Part shown: positions 9,588 to 16,795 of the stretch, one piece after another
Numbering within the stretch: the first letter of the stretch is position 1
Layout: the number at the start of each line of letters is the position of its first letter
DNA from: Clostridia bacterium
Lineage (GTDB): Bacteria > Bacillota > Clostridia > Christensenellales > Aristaeellaceae
Direction of reading: 5' to 3'
Assembly: GCA_030526225.1 (NCBI GenBank)
Contig: JAUNDF010000013.1
Span: 1-34,866, forward strand
Length of the DNA: 34,866 nucleotides
The notes under the pieces: model-generated
The model's database searches: none
What the model was told of the DNA's origin: nothing
The model's input: the letters and a program-made list of their open reading frames with translations, nothing else
Translations under genes and position numbers: made by a program

Positions 9588-10364
9588 ATGAAAAAGCTGT
9601 TTGCATTGGTTCTGGCTGTTATGGTTATGGTTACCTCTTCCGCCATGGCGGAAACCTTCCGTGTGGGCGTAAAGCAGGATGTGTACGGCTTCGGCTATCT
9701 GGATGAAGCCACCGGCACCTACACCGGCATGGAGATTGAGCTGGGCGCATTGTTGGCCGAGGCGCTGGGCTATGATGATGTGGAATACACCACCGTCACC
9801 GCCGCCACCCGCGGCCAGATGCTGGATAATGACGAGCTGGACTGCGTTATTGCCACCTTTACCATCAAGCCCGAGCGCAAGGAAAGCTGGGATTTCTCCA
9901 CGCCCTACTACACCGATGCGGTCACCGTGCTGGTTGAAACCGCTTCCGGCATCACCGACCTTACCGGTCTGGCCGGCAAGACCGTGGGCGTATCCTCCGG
10001 CTCCACCTCCGCTAAGGCACTGGCCACCGCCATGGCCGACGCCGGTGTCATCCCCGCCTTTGATGCCGACACCTTCGACATCTCCACCTTCAACGGCGGC
10101 GTATCCTTCAAGCAGTTCGACGACTATCCCGCCATCTCCATCGCCCTGAGCGCCGGTGACGTGGATGCCTTCTGCGTGGATAAGTCCATCCTGGCCAACT
10201 ACAAGACCTCCGACCGCAGCTTCATCGCTGACAGCTTCTCCCCCCAGGACTACGGCGTGGCCACCAAGAAGGGCAGCGAACTGTCTCCCAAGGTGGAAGA
10301 GCTGATCTGCACCTGGCTGGAAGACGGCACCATCGCCGGTCTGATTGAAGCCTGGGGCCTGTAA
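9588..10364 (+). CDS. polar amino acid ABC transporter, extracellular substrate-binding protein
   Basis: 258 residues from the ATG at 9588, which has AGGAGG eight bases upstream (an alternative ATG at 9582 is too close). Residues 1-21 are a signal peptide ending SSAMA|E. There is no lipobox Cys, so it would be released by signal peptidase I rather than lipid-anchored, which is unusual in a single-membrane bacterium. The fold is a class II binding protein (SBP_bac_3): residues 23-60 contain RVGVKQDVYGFGYLD and GMEIELGALLAEALG, then DCVIATFTIKPERKESWDFSTPYYTD, the usual carboxylate/amine ligand segment. It should catch an amino acid outside the cell and hand it to the permease pair downstream. 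The gene is preceded by a short hairpin and followed by a hairpin, which fits high expression relative to the membrane parts. Confidence 0.88.
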   Translation: MKKLFALVLAVMVMVTSSAMAETFRVGVKQDVYGFGYLDEATGTYTGMEIELGALLAEALGYDDVEYTTVTAATRGQMLDNDELDCVIATFTIKPERKESWDFSTPYYTDAVTVLVETASGITDLTGLAGKTVGVSSGSTSAKALATAMADAGVIPAFDADTFDISTFNGGVSFKQFDDYPAISIALSAGDVDAFCVDKSILANYKTSDRSFIADSFSPQDYGVATKKGSELSPKVEELICTWLEDGTIAGLIEAWGL

Positions 10365-10378
10365 TCCGCTTTCTCGTA

Positions 10379-10412
10379 AAGGGGCGTGCGGTATAAGCTG
10401 CACGCCCTTTCC
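10379..10412 (+). terminator. intercistronic hairpin between binding protein and permease genes
   Basis: AAGGGGCGTGC pairs with GCACGCCCTTT (11 bp, one G-U pair, 10-base loop), followed by CCTTTATC. The T-run is weak, so partial termination or 3' protection of the binding-protein mRNA is likely, with read-through into the permeases. Confidence 0.6.
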
Positions 10413-10443
10413 TTTATCATGATGTTGTTGGTGGTGGATAGGG

Positions 10444-11154
10444 ATGAATACCATCTTTGATGCGGCCTGCTGGGAAGTGGTGTGGCGCTATCGGGGAACA
10501 TTTATCAACGGTTTGCTCAATACGCTGATGACGGCCGCTGCCGGTCTTGTGCTGGCGCTTCTGGTGGGCGTTGTGCTGGGGCTTTTCTCCACGGGAGAGA
10601 GCCGCGTGCTGCGGGTGCTTGCCCGGGTTTATGTGGAGTTTTTCCAGAACACGCCGGTGATTTTGCAGGTGTGCTTTCTGTATTATGCCCTTGCGTATTC
10701 CGGCGTGCGGGTATCCGTGGTGGTGGTGGGCATTATCTCGCTGGGTCTGTATACCGGCGCGTACATGGCGTAGGTCATCCGGGCCGGCATTACCGCCATC
10801 CCTCAGGGTCAGTTCGATGCGGCCATCTCCCAGGGCTTTACCCGGCTGGATACCATGCGGCTGGTGATTCTGCCCCAGACGGTGAAAATCATCCTGCCCC
10901 CCATGGTTAACCAGATGGCCAACCTGATTAAGAACACCTCCTGCCTGTTTATCATCGGCGGTGCGGATCTGATTGCCACCACCTACAACTTCGTCACCGG
11001 CGAAACCACCGGCGGCGCGTACGGGCCTGCGTATCTTGTCAGCGGCTTGATGTTCTTCTGTATCTGCTACCCCCTGTCCTGGGCGGCAGGCAAGTGGGAG
11101 AAGCGGCTGAAGCAGCAGGAGACCACCGTCAATCCTGAGGAGGTGAGCGCATGA
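10444..11154 (+). CDS. polar amino acid ABC transporter, permease 1, with in-frame amber codon
   Basis: Read through one TAG (10771-10773, codon 110), this is about 236 residues, normal for HisM/GlnP-type permeases. Several hydrophobic segments surround the cytoplasmic EAA loop that docks on the ATPase (IPQGQFDAAISQGF, with the conserved QFDAA). Before the TAG the protein reads GLYTGAYMA and after it VIRAGITAIPQGQ; family members and the next gene have Glu at this point (MAEIIRGG). The 3' end overlaps the next ATG by four bases (ATGA), so the two permeases are translationally coupled and form the membrane dimer. The start ATG has only a weak AGGG upstream. No other stop or frameshift is present. 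Either the TAG is translated, or the gene is a very recent nonsense mutant or a sequencing error. Confidence 0.85.
10771..10773 (+). other. in-frame TAG in permease 1 at a conserved Glu position
   Basis: The downstream paralogue has VMAEIIRGGLNAVPKGQFEAA where this gene has YMA-TAG-VIRAGITAIPQGQFDAA, so the TAG lines up with a GAA (Glu) codon. One base change would turn GAG into TAG. Confidence 0.88.
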
Positions 11155-11948
11155 GTGATTTCATGACCCAGCTGCAGGGCAGCTTCATGATGCTCGCCAA
11201 CCTTGATGTGCAGCAGTTCCTGCTGAAGGGTACGCTGTTCACCGTGGGCATTTCCGTGATTACCATCCTCTTCAGCGTGGTGCTGGGGGCGATTCTGGCG
11301 CTGGTGCGCAACTACTGCACCCAGGGGCCTGCAAGGCTGCTGCGCCGCATTGCCATCATCTATATCGAGCTTTTCCGCAACACGCCTTTGATGCTGTGGG
11401 TGTTCGCCGGGTTTGTGCTGTGTCCCGCACCGGAATTCAGCAAGGCCATGGCCACGGCACTGGGCTTTTCCTCCGTGGTGGCGCTGAAAACGCTGTTCAA
11501 GGCCATCGTATCTCTGACGCTGTTCACCTCGGCGGTGATGGCGGAAATCATCCGCGGCGGATTGAACGCCGTGCCCAAGGGTCAGTTTGAGGCGGCCTAC
11601 TCGCAGGGCTTCGGCACCGTGCGCACCATGGAGCGGATTGTGCTGCCCCAGGCCTTCCGGCACATTGTGCCCACCATGCTCAGCCAGATGATTACCACCA
11701 TCAAGGACTCCAGCTACATGGCCAGCCTTGTGACGGTGGAATTGATGGGCTGCACCAAGCTGCTCATCTCCAAGGCCAACAACTACAACGGCACCTGGGT
11801 GGACCGCTTCGACCGCGGTACCATCCATGTAACGGATGTGTTCGTGCTTTTCGGCGCGGCCTTCCTGATTTACTTTGTCATCAACTTCTGCCTGTCCTGC
11901 GCCGTGCGAACCATCAAGCGCCGCTCGGAAAAGGGGAAGGCAGCGTAA
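11151..11948 (+). CDS. polar amino acid ABC transporter, permease 2
   Basis: 265 residues, full length. An N-terminal stretch near the membrane is followed by about five transmembrane segments. The HEQRo-type family features are present: LIELFRNTPLML-like IYIELFRNTPLML near 65-78 and the EAA loop AVPKGQFEAAYSQGFGTV near 140-158. Its start overlaps the stop of permease 1 (ATGA). It forms the heterodimeric membrane channel with permease 1, driven by the GlnQ-like ATPase. TAA ends the gene and a strong bidirectional terminator follows. It provides the best internal comparison for the TAG in permease 1. Confidence 0.9.
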   Translation: MSDFMTQLQGSFMMLANLDVQQFLLKGTLFTVGISVITILFSVVLGAILALVRNYCTQGPARLLRRIAIIYIELFRNTPLMLWVFAGFVLCPAPEFSKAMATALGFSSVVALKTLFKAIVSLTLFTSAVMAEIIRGGLNAVPKGQFEAAYSQGFGTVRTMERIVLPQAFRHIVPTMLSQMITTIKDSSYMASLVTVELMGCTKLLISKANNYNGTWVDRFDRGTIHVTDVFVLFGAAFLIYFVINFCLSCAVRTIKRRSEKGKAA

Positions 11949-11964
11949 AGGATAATATGAAGAA

Positions 11965-11997
11965 AAGGAGCTGTGAATCGTTCACAGCTCCTTTTTT
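11965..11997. terminator. bidirectional terminator (CTGTGAA family)
   Basis: AAGGAGCTGTGAA and TTCACAGCTCCTT form a perfect 13-bp stem with a three-base loop. TTTTTT follows on the plus strand and TTTTCTT on the minus strand. It separates the convergent importer operon and the GGDEF gene. Confidence 0.92.
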
Positions 11998-12002
11998 GGA
12001 CC

Positions 12003-13265
12003 TCACCCCGGCATTCTGTCGTCGCGGTACTGGCAGTCGGCAAGGAAGTTCTTGTGGGTCTTTTTGTACTCGTACATCATCCGGTCGATTTCCTGCAGAT
12101 GCTGTTCCATGGGAACGGCGGTGTGGGGGTCAATCAGGCTGGAGGCAAAGCTGAAGCTGTGAGGATAGGGGTAGCGATCCTCGGCCATAAACATGGCGCG
12201 AAGGTTCGCCAGCTCATCCTGATGCTGCTGCAGCCGGTCATCCTCCTTGATGATGAAGAACTCGTCGCCGCCCACCCGGCACACATCACCGCCGTACTGG
12301 GTTTTCATCAGCGCGGCCACGGCCTTCAGGTATTCATCGCCCTTTTCATGGCCGAAGGTGTCGTTGCAGTACTTCAGGTAGTCGATGTCCACCATGGTCA
12401 GCACGAAGGGAGCATTGCCGCGGGACAATGCCTCCAGCCGGTCCATGGCATAGCGGCGGTTGTGCAGCCCTGTGAGGGGATCGGCATAGGCAAGGGAGTG
12501 GAAGAAGCTCTCCTGCTGCTTTTGCTGGGTGATGTCGGTGATGACATGGGCCAGCGCCGGTGTGCCGGACCACTGGATGGGATGGGTCTCGATGCGCAGG
12601 TAGGTATCGTCATTCTTGCCCTCGGGGCGAAGCACGATTTCCCATGTGTCGTGCCTGCCGTTTTCAGGGAAGGTGCGGCCGGAAAAGGATTTCCACAGCT
12701 TCTCCGTTTCCCCGGGATGAATCTTTTCAAACCATTGGGCGGTGCGGTTTTGGAAAATCAGCCGGTTGTCGTCGCAGGAAATCACATAAATCATGCTGTG
12801 GGTGTCATCGGCCAGCTCCAGCATCAGGTCAAGGCTTTTCTGAAGCTCGGTGTTCATGGCATCCACCAGCTTTTTTTCCTCCATCAGGCTTTCCGTTTTT
12901 TCGGCCAGCTGGGTGGTCATGGTGTTGAAGGCCTGGGAGAATTCGCCCATAAAGTCAACCCGCTGGCTGAAATCGCCCTTGGCCACCTGCTGGGTCTGCC
13001 AGCTGAGGTGGCGCAGGTTGCCCTGCAGCTCCTTTAAGGGTGCGGCCAGCATGTTGTCCACTGCAGGGGGCTCCTTGGAAAGCTATCCCCGGGCGATGGC
13101 TTTGGCGAAATCGTTGTATTCCGCCACCCAGTGGCCCAGCAGCTGCAGGCCCATGCCCAGCTTGCGGAAATCCTCGGGCAAGGCTTCGGGATCAAGCTGT
13201 GCGGCACCGGGCCGGTACAGGATGTCCTTCAGGTATTGAAACAGTATCTGTGCAGTCTTGTCCAT
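12003..13265 (-). CDS. diguanylate cyclase (HAMP-like linker, PAS, GGDEF) with in-frame amber codon
   Basis: Read through one TAG (13085-13083, codon 61), this is 420 residues. Residues 1-60 are a helical input region. After the TAG comes a linker that family members share (LAAPLKELQGNLRHLSWQ, then QVAKGDFSQRVDFMGEF, HAMP-like). A coiled coil near 115-140 leads to a PAS-like sensor (about 140-250) and a GGDEF domain that starts DPLTGLHNRRY and carries an intact VGGDEFF active site near 330. It should make cyclic di-GMP from two GTP. No RxxD inhibitory site is visible five residues before the motif. No transmembrane helix is seen, so it is cytoplasmic. It lies 12 bases after the V4R gene, which probably acts as its sensor partner. 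ATG 13265 has GGAG upstream; a start at GTG 13061, after the TAG, would lack a good ribosome site and the conserved N-terminal part. Confidence 0.85.
13083..13085 (-). other. in-frame TAG in the GGDEF gene
   Basis: The protein reads DFAKAIARG, TAG, then LSKEPPAVDNMLAAPLK in one continuous frame. From memory of related cyclases this spot (RG-x-LS) is usually an acidic or other polar residue. The flanks show no sign of decay. Confidence 0.85.
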
Positions 13266-13277
13266 GTTATCTCCGAT

Positions 13278-13814
13278 TCAGTCCAGTCGGCTGCAGCGGA
13301 AGCGGCACACCCGGTCACCGGATGCCCAGCAGTCAATCTCGCGCACCTGATAGGGTTTGTGGGTGTAGGTCTGCAGGATGCCGGCAATAAAGCCCTCGTC
13401 ATAGTTGCACACCACCTCGTTGGTGGGGGGCAGGCCGCTGCAGTCAAGGTCCTCGGCCACGGTGAGCACAATGGCCTCCTCCTGCTCGGTTACGCTTTCC
13501 ACCCGGAGCACGCCGATGCGCAGCTCCCGCAGCTTGCGCTGCAGCTGAGAAAAGAAGGTGTTGACATCCACCGTCAGGTCAAGGTTGTTTTTGGCAAACT
13601 CCGAGCCGGCCAGAAAGCCTGTTTTGCGGAACAGCTCGTTGGCCTTGTCCACGCCGAATTCCTCGGCCAGCACATGGTTCATGCTGTACTCCAGCAGACG
13701 GTACACCAGCACGGGCATCTCTTCGCCCAGATCGCCGCGGCCTTCCTTGATGTTGCCCAGCTTTTCCCAGGCAAAAATGTGGTGGGATTCATCTTCCATA
13801 AAAATGTTCTTCAT
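13278..13814 (-). CDS. V4R-domain sensor protein, partner of the GGDEF cyclase
   Basis: 178 residues, cytoplasmic, no membrane segment. The C-terminal half resembles the V4R (4-vinyl reductase) domain, a small-molecule or metal-binding fold found in regulators: residues around VLRVESVTEQEEAIVLTVAEDLDCSG and the end DCWASGDRVCRFRC. The three terminal Cys residues could hold a metal or hydrocarbon ligand, as in other V4R proteins. The N-terminal part (VLVYRLLEYSMNHVLAEEFG) is helical. The stop lies 12 bases from the cyclase ATG, so the two are co-transcribed, and a sensing role for c-di-GMP synthesis is inferred from that pairing. ATG 13814 is preceded by GGGAG. The ligand is unknown. Confidence 0.7.
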   Translation of the reverse strand: MKNIFMEDESHHIFAWEKLGNIKEGRGDLGEEMPVLVYRLLEYSMNHVLAEEFGVDKANELFRKTGFLAGSEFAKNNLDLTVDVNTFFSQLQRKLRELRIGVLRVESVTEQEEAIVLTVAEDLDCSGLPPTNEVVCNYDEGFIAGILQTYTHKPYQVREIDCWASGDRVCRFRCSRLD

Positions 13815-13873
13815 AACAGGGGGCTCCCTTTCTGCGGTATTTCAGACAATCGCCAGCGGAATGCGGCCTGTCG

Positions 13874-13915
13874 AAAAAATGGGATGTGAAAGAAGAAGCT
13901 TCACAGTCCCATTTT
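13874..13915 (-). terminator. terminator after the M20 gene, coinciding with the 5' end of the V4R transcript
   Basis: On the minus strand AAAATGGGA-c-TGTGAA pairs with TTCACA-TCCCATTTT around an eight-base loop, followed by TTTTTT. It ends transcripts from the M20 gene. It also starts exactly where the V4R promoter is predicted to begin transcription, so it may control that unit as well. Confidence 0.8.
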
Positions 13916-13921
13916 ATTTTC

Positions 13922-13950
13922 TTTATATCATTCTGTACAGAATGTGTAAA
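13922..13950 (-). promoter_or_regulatory. candidate promoter of the V4R-GGDEF unit with a palindromic operator in the spacer
   Basis: Minus-strand TTTACA (13950-13945), 17 bases, TATAAA (13927-13922). Sixteen of the 17 spacer bases (13929-13944) are the perfect palindrome CATTCTGTACAGAATG. A dimeric repressor bound there would block RNA polymerase. The regulator is not identified. Confidence 0.6.
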
Positions 13951-13992
13951 ATCCTGCTGAATTGATATATTTTGATACATATTGTGAAAATA

Positions 13993-15213
13993 TTACCGAT
14001 GTTCCTCCAACCAGCGCATGGCACCATAGGCGTACACCGCGGCGCCGTAGGGGAGGGCCTCGTTGTCAAACTTCACCATGGGATGATGCTGGGGATAGGT
14101 GTAGCCCTCCTCCGGATGACCGGCGGCCAGGGCCAGCATCACCGCGGGGACCTGCTGGCTGATGTAGGCAAAGTCCTCCGAACCGGCGGACTTGGAGGCG
14201 CCGCCGCCGCCCTGCTGCAGCTGTGCCACGCTGAAGGCCATGCGGGGCCCCAGCAGCTCCTTCATGTAGCGGTCGGCATCGGCGGAAAGGGCGGCGTTGT
14301 TGTCAAGGGTGGGGCAGCCGGTGGTAAAGCGAACCTCGGCCTTGGCGCGGTAGGCGGCGGCGATTCCTTCGGCGATGTCCACCATGCGCTGCTTGATGTA
14401 GGCACGGGTTTGCTCGTCAAAGGTGCGCAGGGTGCCGCCCATCACGGCTTCATCGGGGATGGCGTTGGCGGCGTTGCCGGCATGGAGGCTGCCGAAGGTC
14501 AGCACGGCCCGGTCGGTCAGGGCCAGCTCACGGGTCTGAATCTCCTGCAGGGCGATGAGGATATGAGCCGCCGCCGTCAGGGGGTCAATGCCCATGTTGG
14601 GCATGGAGCCGTGGCAGCCCTTGCCCTTGACGGTGATGTCGAAGTAGTCTGCCGCCGGTGCGCTGACACCGCCGCCGGAGACAATCACCGTGCCGGACTG
14701 CATGGGCATCCCGGCCATGACATGGATCATCATGGCGGCATCCACATGGGGGTTCTCCAAAAGGCCCGCCTTAATCATGTCAGCCGAGCCCTCAAAGGTT
14801 TCCTCGGCCGGCTGGAACATCAGCTTCACCGTGCCTTCGATTTCGTCCTCGTGCATCTTCAGCAGCTTCGCGGCACCCAGCAGCATGGCGGTGTGCATAT
14901 CGTGGCCGCAGGCGTGCATGGCGCCGCTGCGGCAGGCGAAATCCACATCAGCCTGCTCGGCAATGGGCAGTGCATCCATATCCGCCCGGAGCATAAACAC
15001 CCTGCCCGGCTTTTTGCCGCCGCAAAGGGCCACCAGACCTGCCCTGCCGCAGGGCTGCGGGTCATAGCCCATGTCCGTCAGCTGTTGTTTTACATAGGCC
15101 ACCGTATTGGTCAAATCAAAGCGAACCTCTGCGTTTTCATGCAGATGCTTGCGGGCGGCGGTGATGTCGTCCCGGATGTCCTTTGCCTGAAGCAGCAATT
15201 CCTGTGCGTTCAT
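13993..15213 (-). CDS. M20 family metallopeptidase/amidohydrolase (N-acyl-L-amino acid or hippurate hydrolase type)
   Basis: 406 residues, the usual length of the M20D group. The enzyme is cytoplasmic and splits an acyl or aromatic group from an amino acid. Metal ligands are seen in MHACGHDMHTAMLLG (residues about 98-112: Cys, His-Asp, His), in FQPAEE near 136 (catalytic Glu), in the His of MIHVMAGM near 164, and in the late His of YPQHHPMVKFDNEAL near 383. The dimerisation-domain signature KGKGCHGSMPNMGIDPL is near 196. ATG 15213 has GAGGA upstream. It lies downstream of a DUF1294 gene on the same strand (102-base gap). The exact substrate (hippurate, acetyl-cysteine, indole-acetyl amino acids) cannot be told from sequence. 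Confidence 0.88.
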   Translation of the reverse strand: MNAQELLLQAKDIRDDITAARKHLHENAEVRFDLTNTVAYVKQQLTDMGYDPQPCGRAGLVALCGGKKPGRVFMLRADMDALPIAEQADVDFACRSGAMHACGHDMHTAMLLGAAKLLKMHEDEIEGTVKLMFQPAEETFEGSADMIKAGLLENPHVDAAMMIHVMAGMPMQSGTVIVSGGGVSAPAADYFDITVKGKGCHGSMPNMGIDPLTAAAHILIALQEIQTRELALTDRAVLTFGSLHAGNAANAIPDEAVMGGTLRTFDEQTRAYIKQRMVDIAEGIAAAYRAKAEVRFTTGCPTLDNNAALSADADRYMKELLGPRMAFSVAQLQQGGGGASKSAGSEDFAYISQQVPAVMLALAAGHPEEGYTYPQHHPMVKFDNEALPYGAAVYAYGAMRWLEEHR

Positions 15214-15315
15214 GATGATTCCTCTTTTTCTGTGTCGTGGGGGATGACAGGGCTGTTCCCTGCAGCATCATCCTATCCATTATATATGAAGTTACTGTGA
15301 CATTTACGGGGATAA

Positions 15316-15591
15316 TTACAGCACCGTATACATGGCCCAGACCAGCACAAACAGCTGGATGACCAGCAGCACGGGGAAGAAAATCCGGAAATACCAGTGC
15401 TTTGTCTTGTGGCGGAAAAAGAACATGCCCAGCGTGCCGCCAAGGCCGCCGAAAAGGATGGTGGGCAGGAAGAGCATCTTTTCCGGGATGCGCCAAGCAC
15501 CCTTTCTGGCGCGGCGCTTGTCAATGCCCATCAGGGCGAAGGCAATCAGGTTTATCACGGCGATGACAGCAAATAAAATGGTTCTCAGCAT
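15316..15591 (-). CDS. DUF1294 small membrane protein
   Basis: 91 residues from ATG 15591, which has GGAGGA upstream; a longer reading from 15672 lacks a ribosome site and overlaps the divergent promoter. The middle shows the DUF1294 pattern: MGIDKRRARKGAWRIPEKMLF, then GGLGGTLGMFFFRHKTKHWYF. There are three hydrophobic segments (about 3-20, 40-58, 72-90). It is an inner-membrane protein of unknown function; in some relatives this domain is fused to a cold-shock domain, which is absent here. It may be co-transcribed with the M20 gene. Confidence 0.8.
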   Translation of the reverse strand: MLRTILFAVIAVINLIAFALMGIDKRRARKGAWRIPEKMLFLPTILFGGLGGTLGMFFFRHKTKHWYFRIFFPVLLVIQLFVLVWAMYTVL

Positions 15592-15662
15592 GGGAATATC
15601 CTCCGTTATCAAATCTTGTTCATGGTATGATTGTACCCGCGATGGCGGCTGTTCGTCAATGC

Positions 15663-15691
15663 TTGACGGCAAAACAGGGAAGGTTTATAAT
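15663..15691 (+). promoter_or_regulatory. promoter of the threonine-aldolase-like gene
   Basis: TTGACG (15663-15668), a 17-base spacer and TATAAT (15686-15691), about 33 bases before the start codon. Confidence 0.85.
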
Positions 15692-15723
15692 CGACCTATA
15701 TTCGCCGAATGTGAGGGATGACG

Positions 15724-16749
15724 ATGTTTTATTTCAATTGTGATTATATGGAAGGCTGCCACCCCGAGGTGCTGGCCAGGCTGACGGAAACCAATCTGGA
15801 GCAGTGCATCGGCTATGGCGAGGATGATTATTGCGCCCGTGCGGCGGAAATCATCCGCGACCGGTTCGACTGCCCCGGTGCCGCGGTGCACTTCCTTGTG
15901 GGCGGCACCCAGACCAACACCGTGGTCATCAGCTCCGTGCTGCGCCCCTTTGAGGGCGTGATCTGCGCGGAGACCGGCCACATCAATGTGCACGAGACCG
16001 GCGCCATCGAGGCCACCGGCCACAAGGTGCTGGCAGTGCCCTCCGAGGACGGCCTCATCCGCCCCGAGCAGATTGACCGGGTGATGAAGGAGCAGGGGGA
16101 TGACGAGCACATCGTGCGCCCCGGCATGGTGTACATTTCCTTCCCCACGGAGGTTGGCACGCTGTATACCCTCAGCCAGCTGGAGGATATCTACGCCGCC
16201 TGCAGACGCTGGGGCCTGTATCTGTTTATTGACGGCGCACGGCTGGGCTATGGCCTGACCGCCGAGGAATGCGACGTGACCCCCGCGGACATCGCCCGCT
16301 GCTCCGATGCCTTCTACATCGGCGGCACCAAGGTGGGTGCGCTCTTCGGCGAGGCTGTGGTGATTACCCATCCGGACATGATGCCCCGCTTCCGCTACAT
16401 GATGAAGCGCGCCGGCGGTCTGCTGGCCAAGGGCCGGCTGCTGGGCGTTCAGTTCATCGCCCTGCTGGAGAATGATTTGTATTTCGACATTGCCGAAAAG
16501 GCTGTGCAGCAGGCCGGGAAAATCCGGCAGAAGCTGCTGGACAAGGGCATCCCGCTGATGGTGGATTCCCCCACCAACCAGCTGTTCCCCATCTTCACCG
16601 CAGAGCAGATGGCCGCGCTGACCGCCGATTTCGGTCTGGCTGTGTGGAAGACCTATGATGACGGCCGCACCGCCGCCCGCATCTGCACCTCCTGGTGCAC
16701 CCCCGACGAACAGGTGGATGCGCTGATGGAGGCAATTGAGAGGGTGTAA
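15724..16749 (+). CDS. low-specificity threonine aldolase family enzyme (PLP-dependent)
   Basis: 341 residues, full length for the beta-eliminating lyase/threonine aldolase family. It uses pyridoxal phosphate to split beta-hydroxy amino acids, typically L-threonine or allo-threonine into glycine and acetaldehyde. Seen: GGTQTN near 59-64 (phosphate loop), TGHINVHETGAIEATGHKV near 84-102, LFIDGARLGYGL near 164-175 (Asp that holds the PLP ring nitrogen, Arg contact) and YIGGTKVGALFGEAV near 200, where the Lys should form the Schiff base. The start ATG 15724 is chosen because GAGGG lies six bases upstream; ATG 15718 overlaps that site. It is transcribed alone from a strong promoter and ends at a shared terminator. 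Confidence 0.88.
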   Translation: MFYFNCDYMEGCHPEVLARLTETNLEQCIGYGEDDYCARAAEIIRDRFDCPGAAVHFLVGGTQTNTVVISSVLRPFEGVICAETGHINVHETGAIEATGHKVLAVPSEDGLIRPEQIDRVMKEQGDDEHIVRPGMVYISFPTEVGTLYTLSQLEDIYAACRRWGLYLFIDGARLGYGLTAEECDVTPADIARCSDAFYIGGTKVGALFGEAVVITHPDMMPRFRYMMKRAGGLLAKGRLLGVQFIALLENDLYFDIAEKAVQQAGKIRQKLLDKGIPLMVDSPTNQLFPIFTAEQMAALTADFGLAVWKTYDDGRTAARICTSWCTPDEQVDALMEAIERV

Positions 16750-16760
16750 ACCAAAAATAA

Positions 16761-16795
16761 TCCCGCAAGGCGTAACTGCCCTGCGGGAATTTTTA
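16761..16795. terminator. bidirectional terminator between aldolase-like and EamA genes
   Basis: TCCCGCA pairs with TGCGGGA, with a further GGC/GCC pairing inside the loop, followed by ATTTTTAT on the plus strand. The two flanking genes converge here. Confidence 0.8.

Noticed and set aside
10444-11154. Programmed frameshift in permease 1
   Set aside because: Both sides of the TAG are in the same frame and no slippery run is nearby; it is a codon question, not a frameshift.
11965-11997. Reading TGTGA-N-TCACA as a CRP/FNR-type operator
   Set aside because: The spacing varies from copy to copy, the arms extend with gene-specific pairs and T-runs follow, so these are RNA hairpins at gene ends.
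6320-13085. Selenocysteine or classical pyrrolysine insertion at the TAG codons
   Set aside because: Selenocysteine uses TGA. The genes are not methylamine methyltransferases and the expected residue in the permease is Glu, so a special catalytic residue is unlikely.
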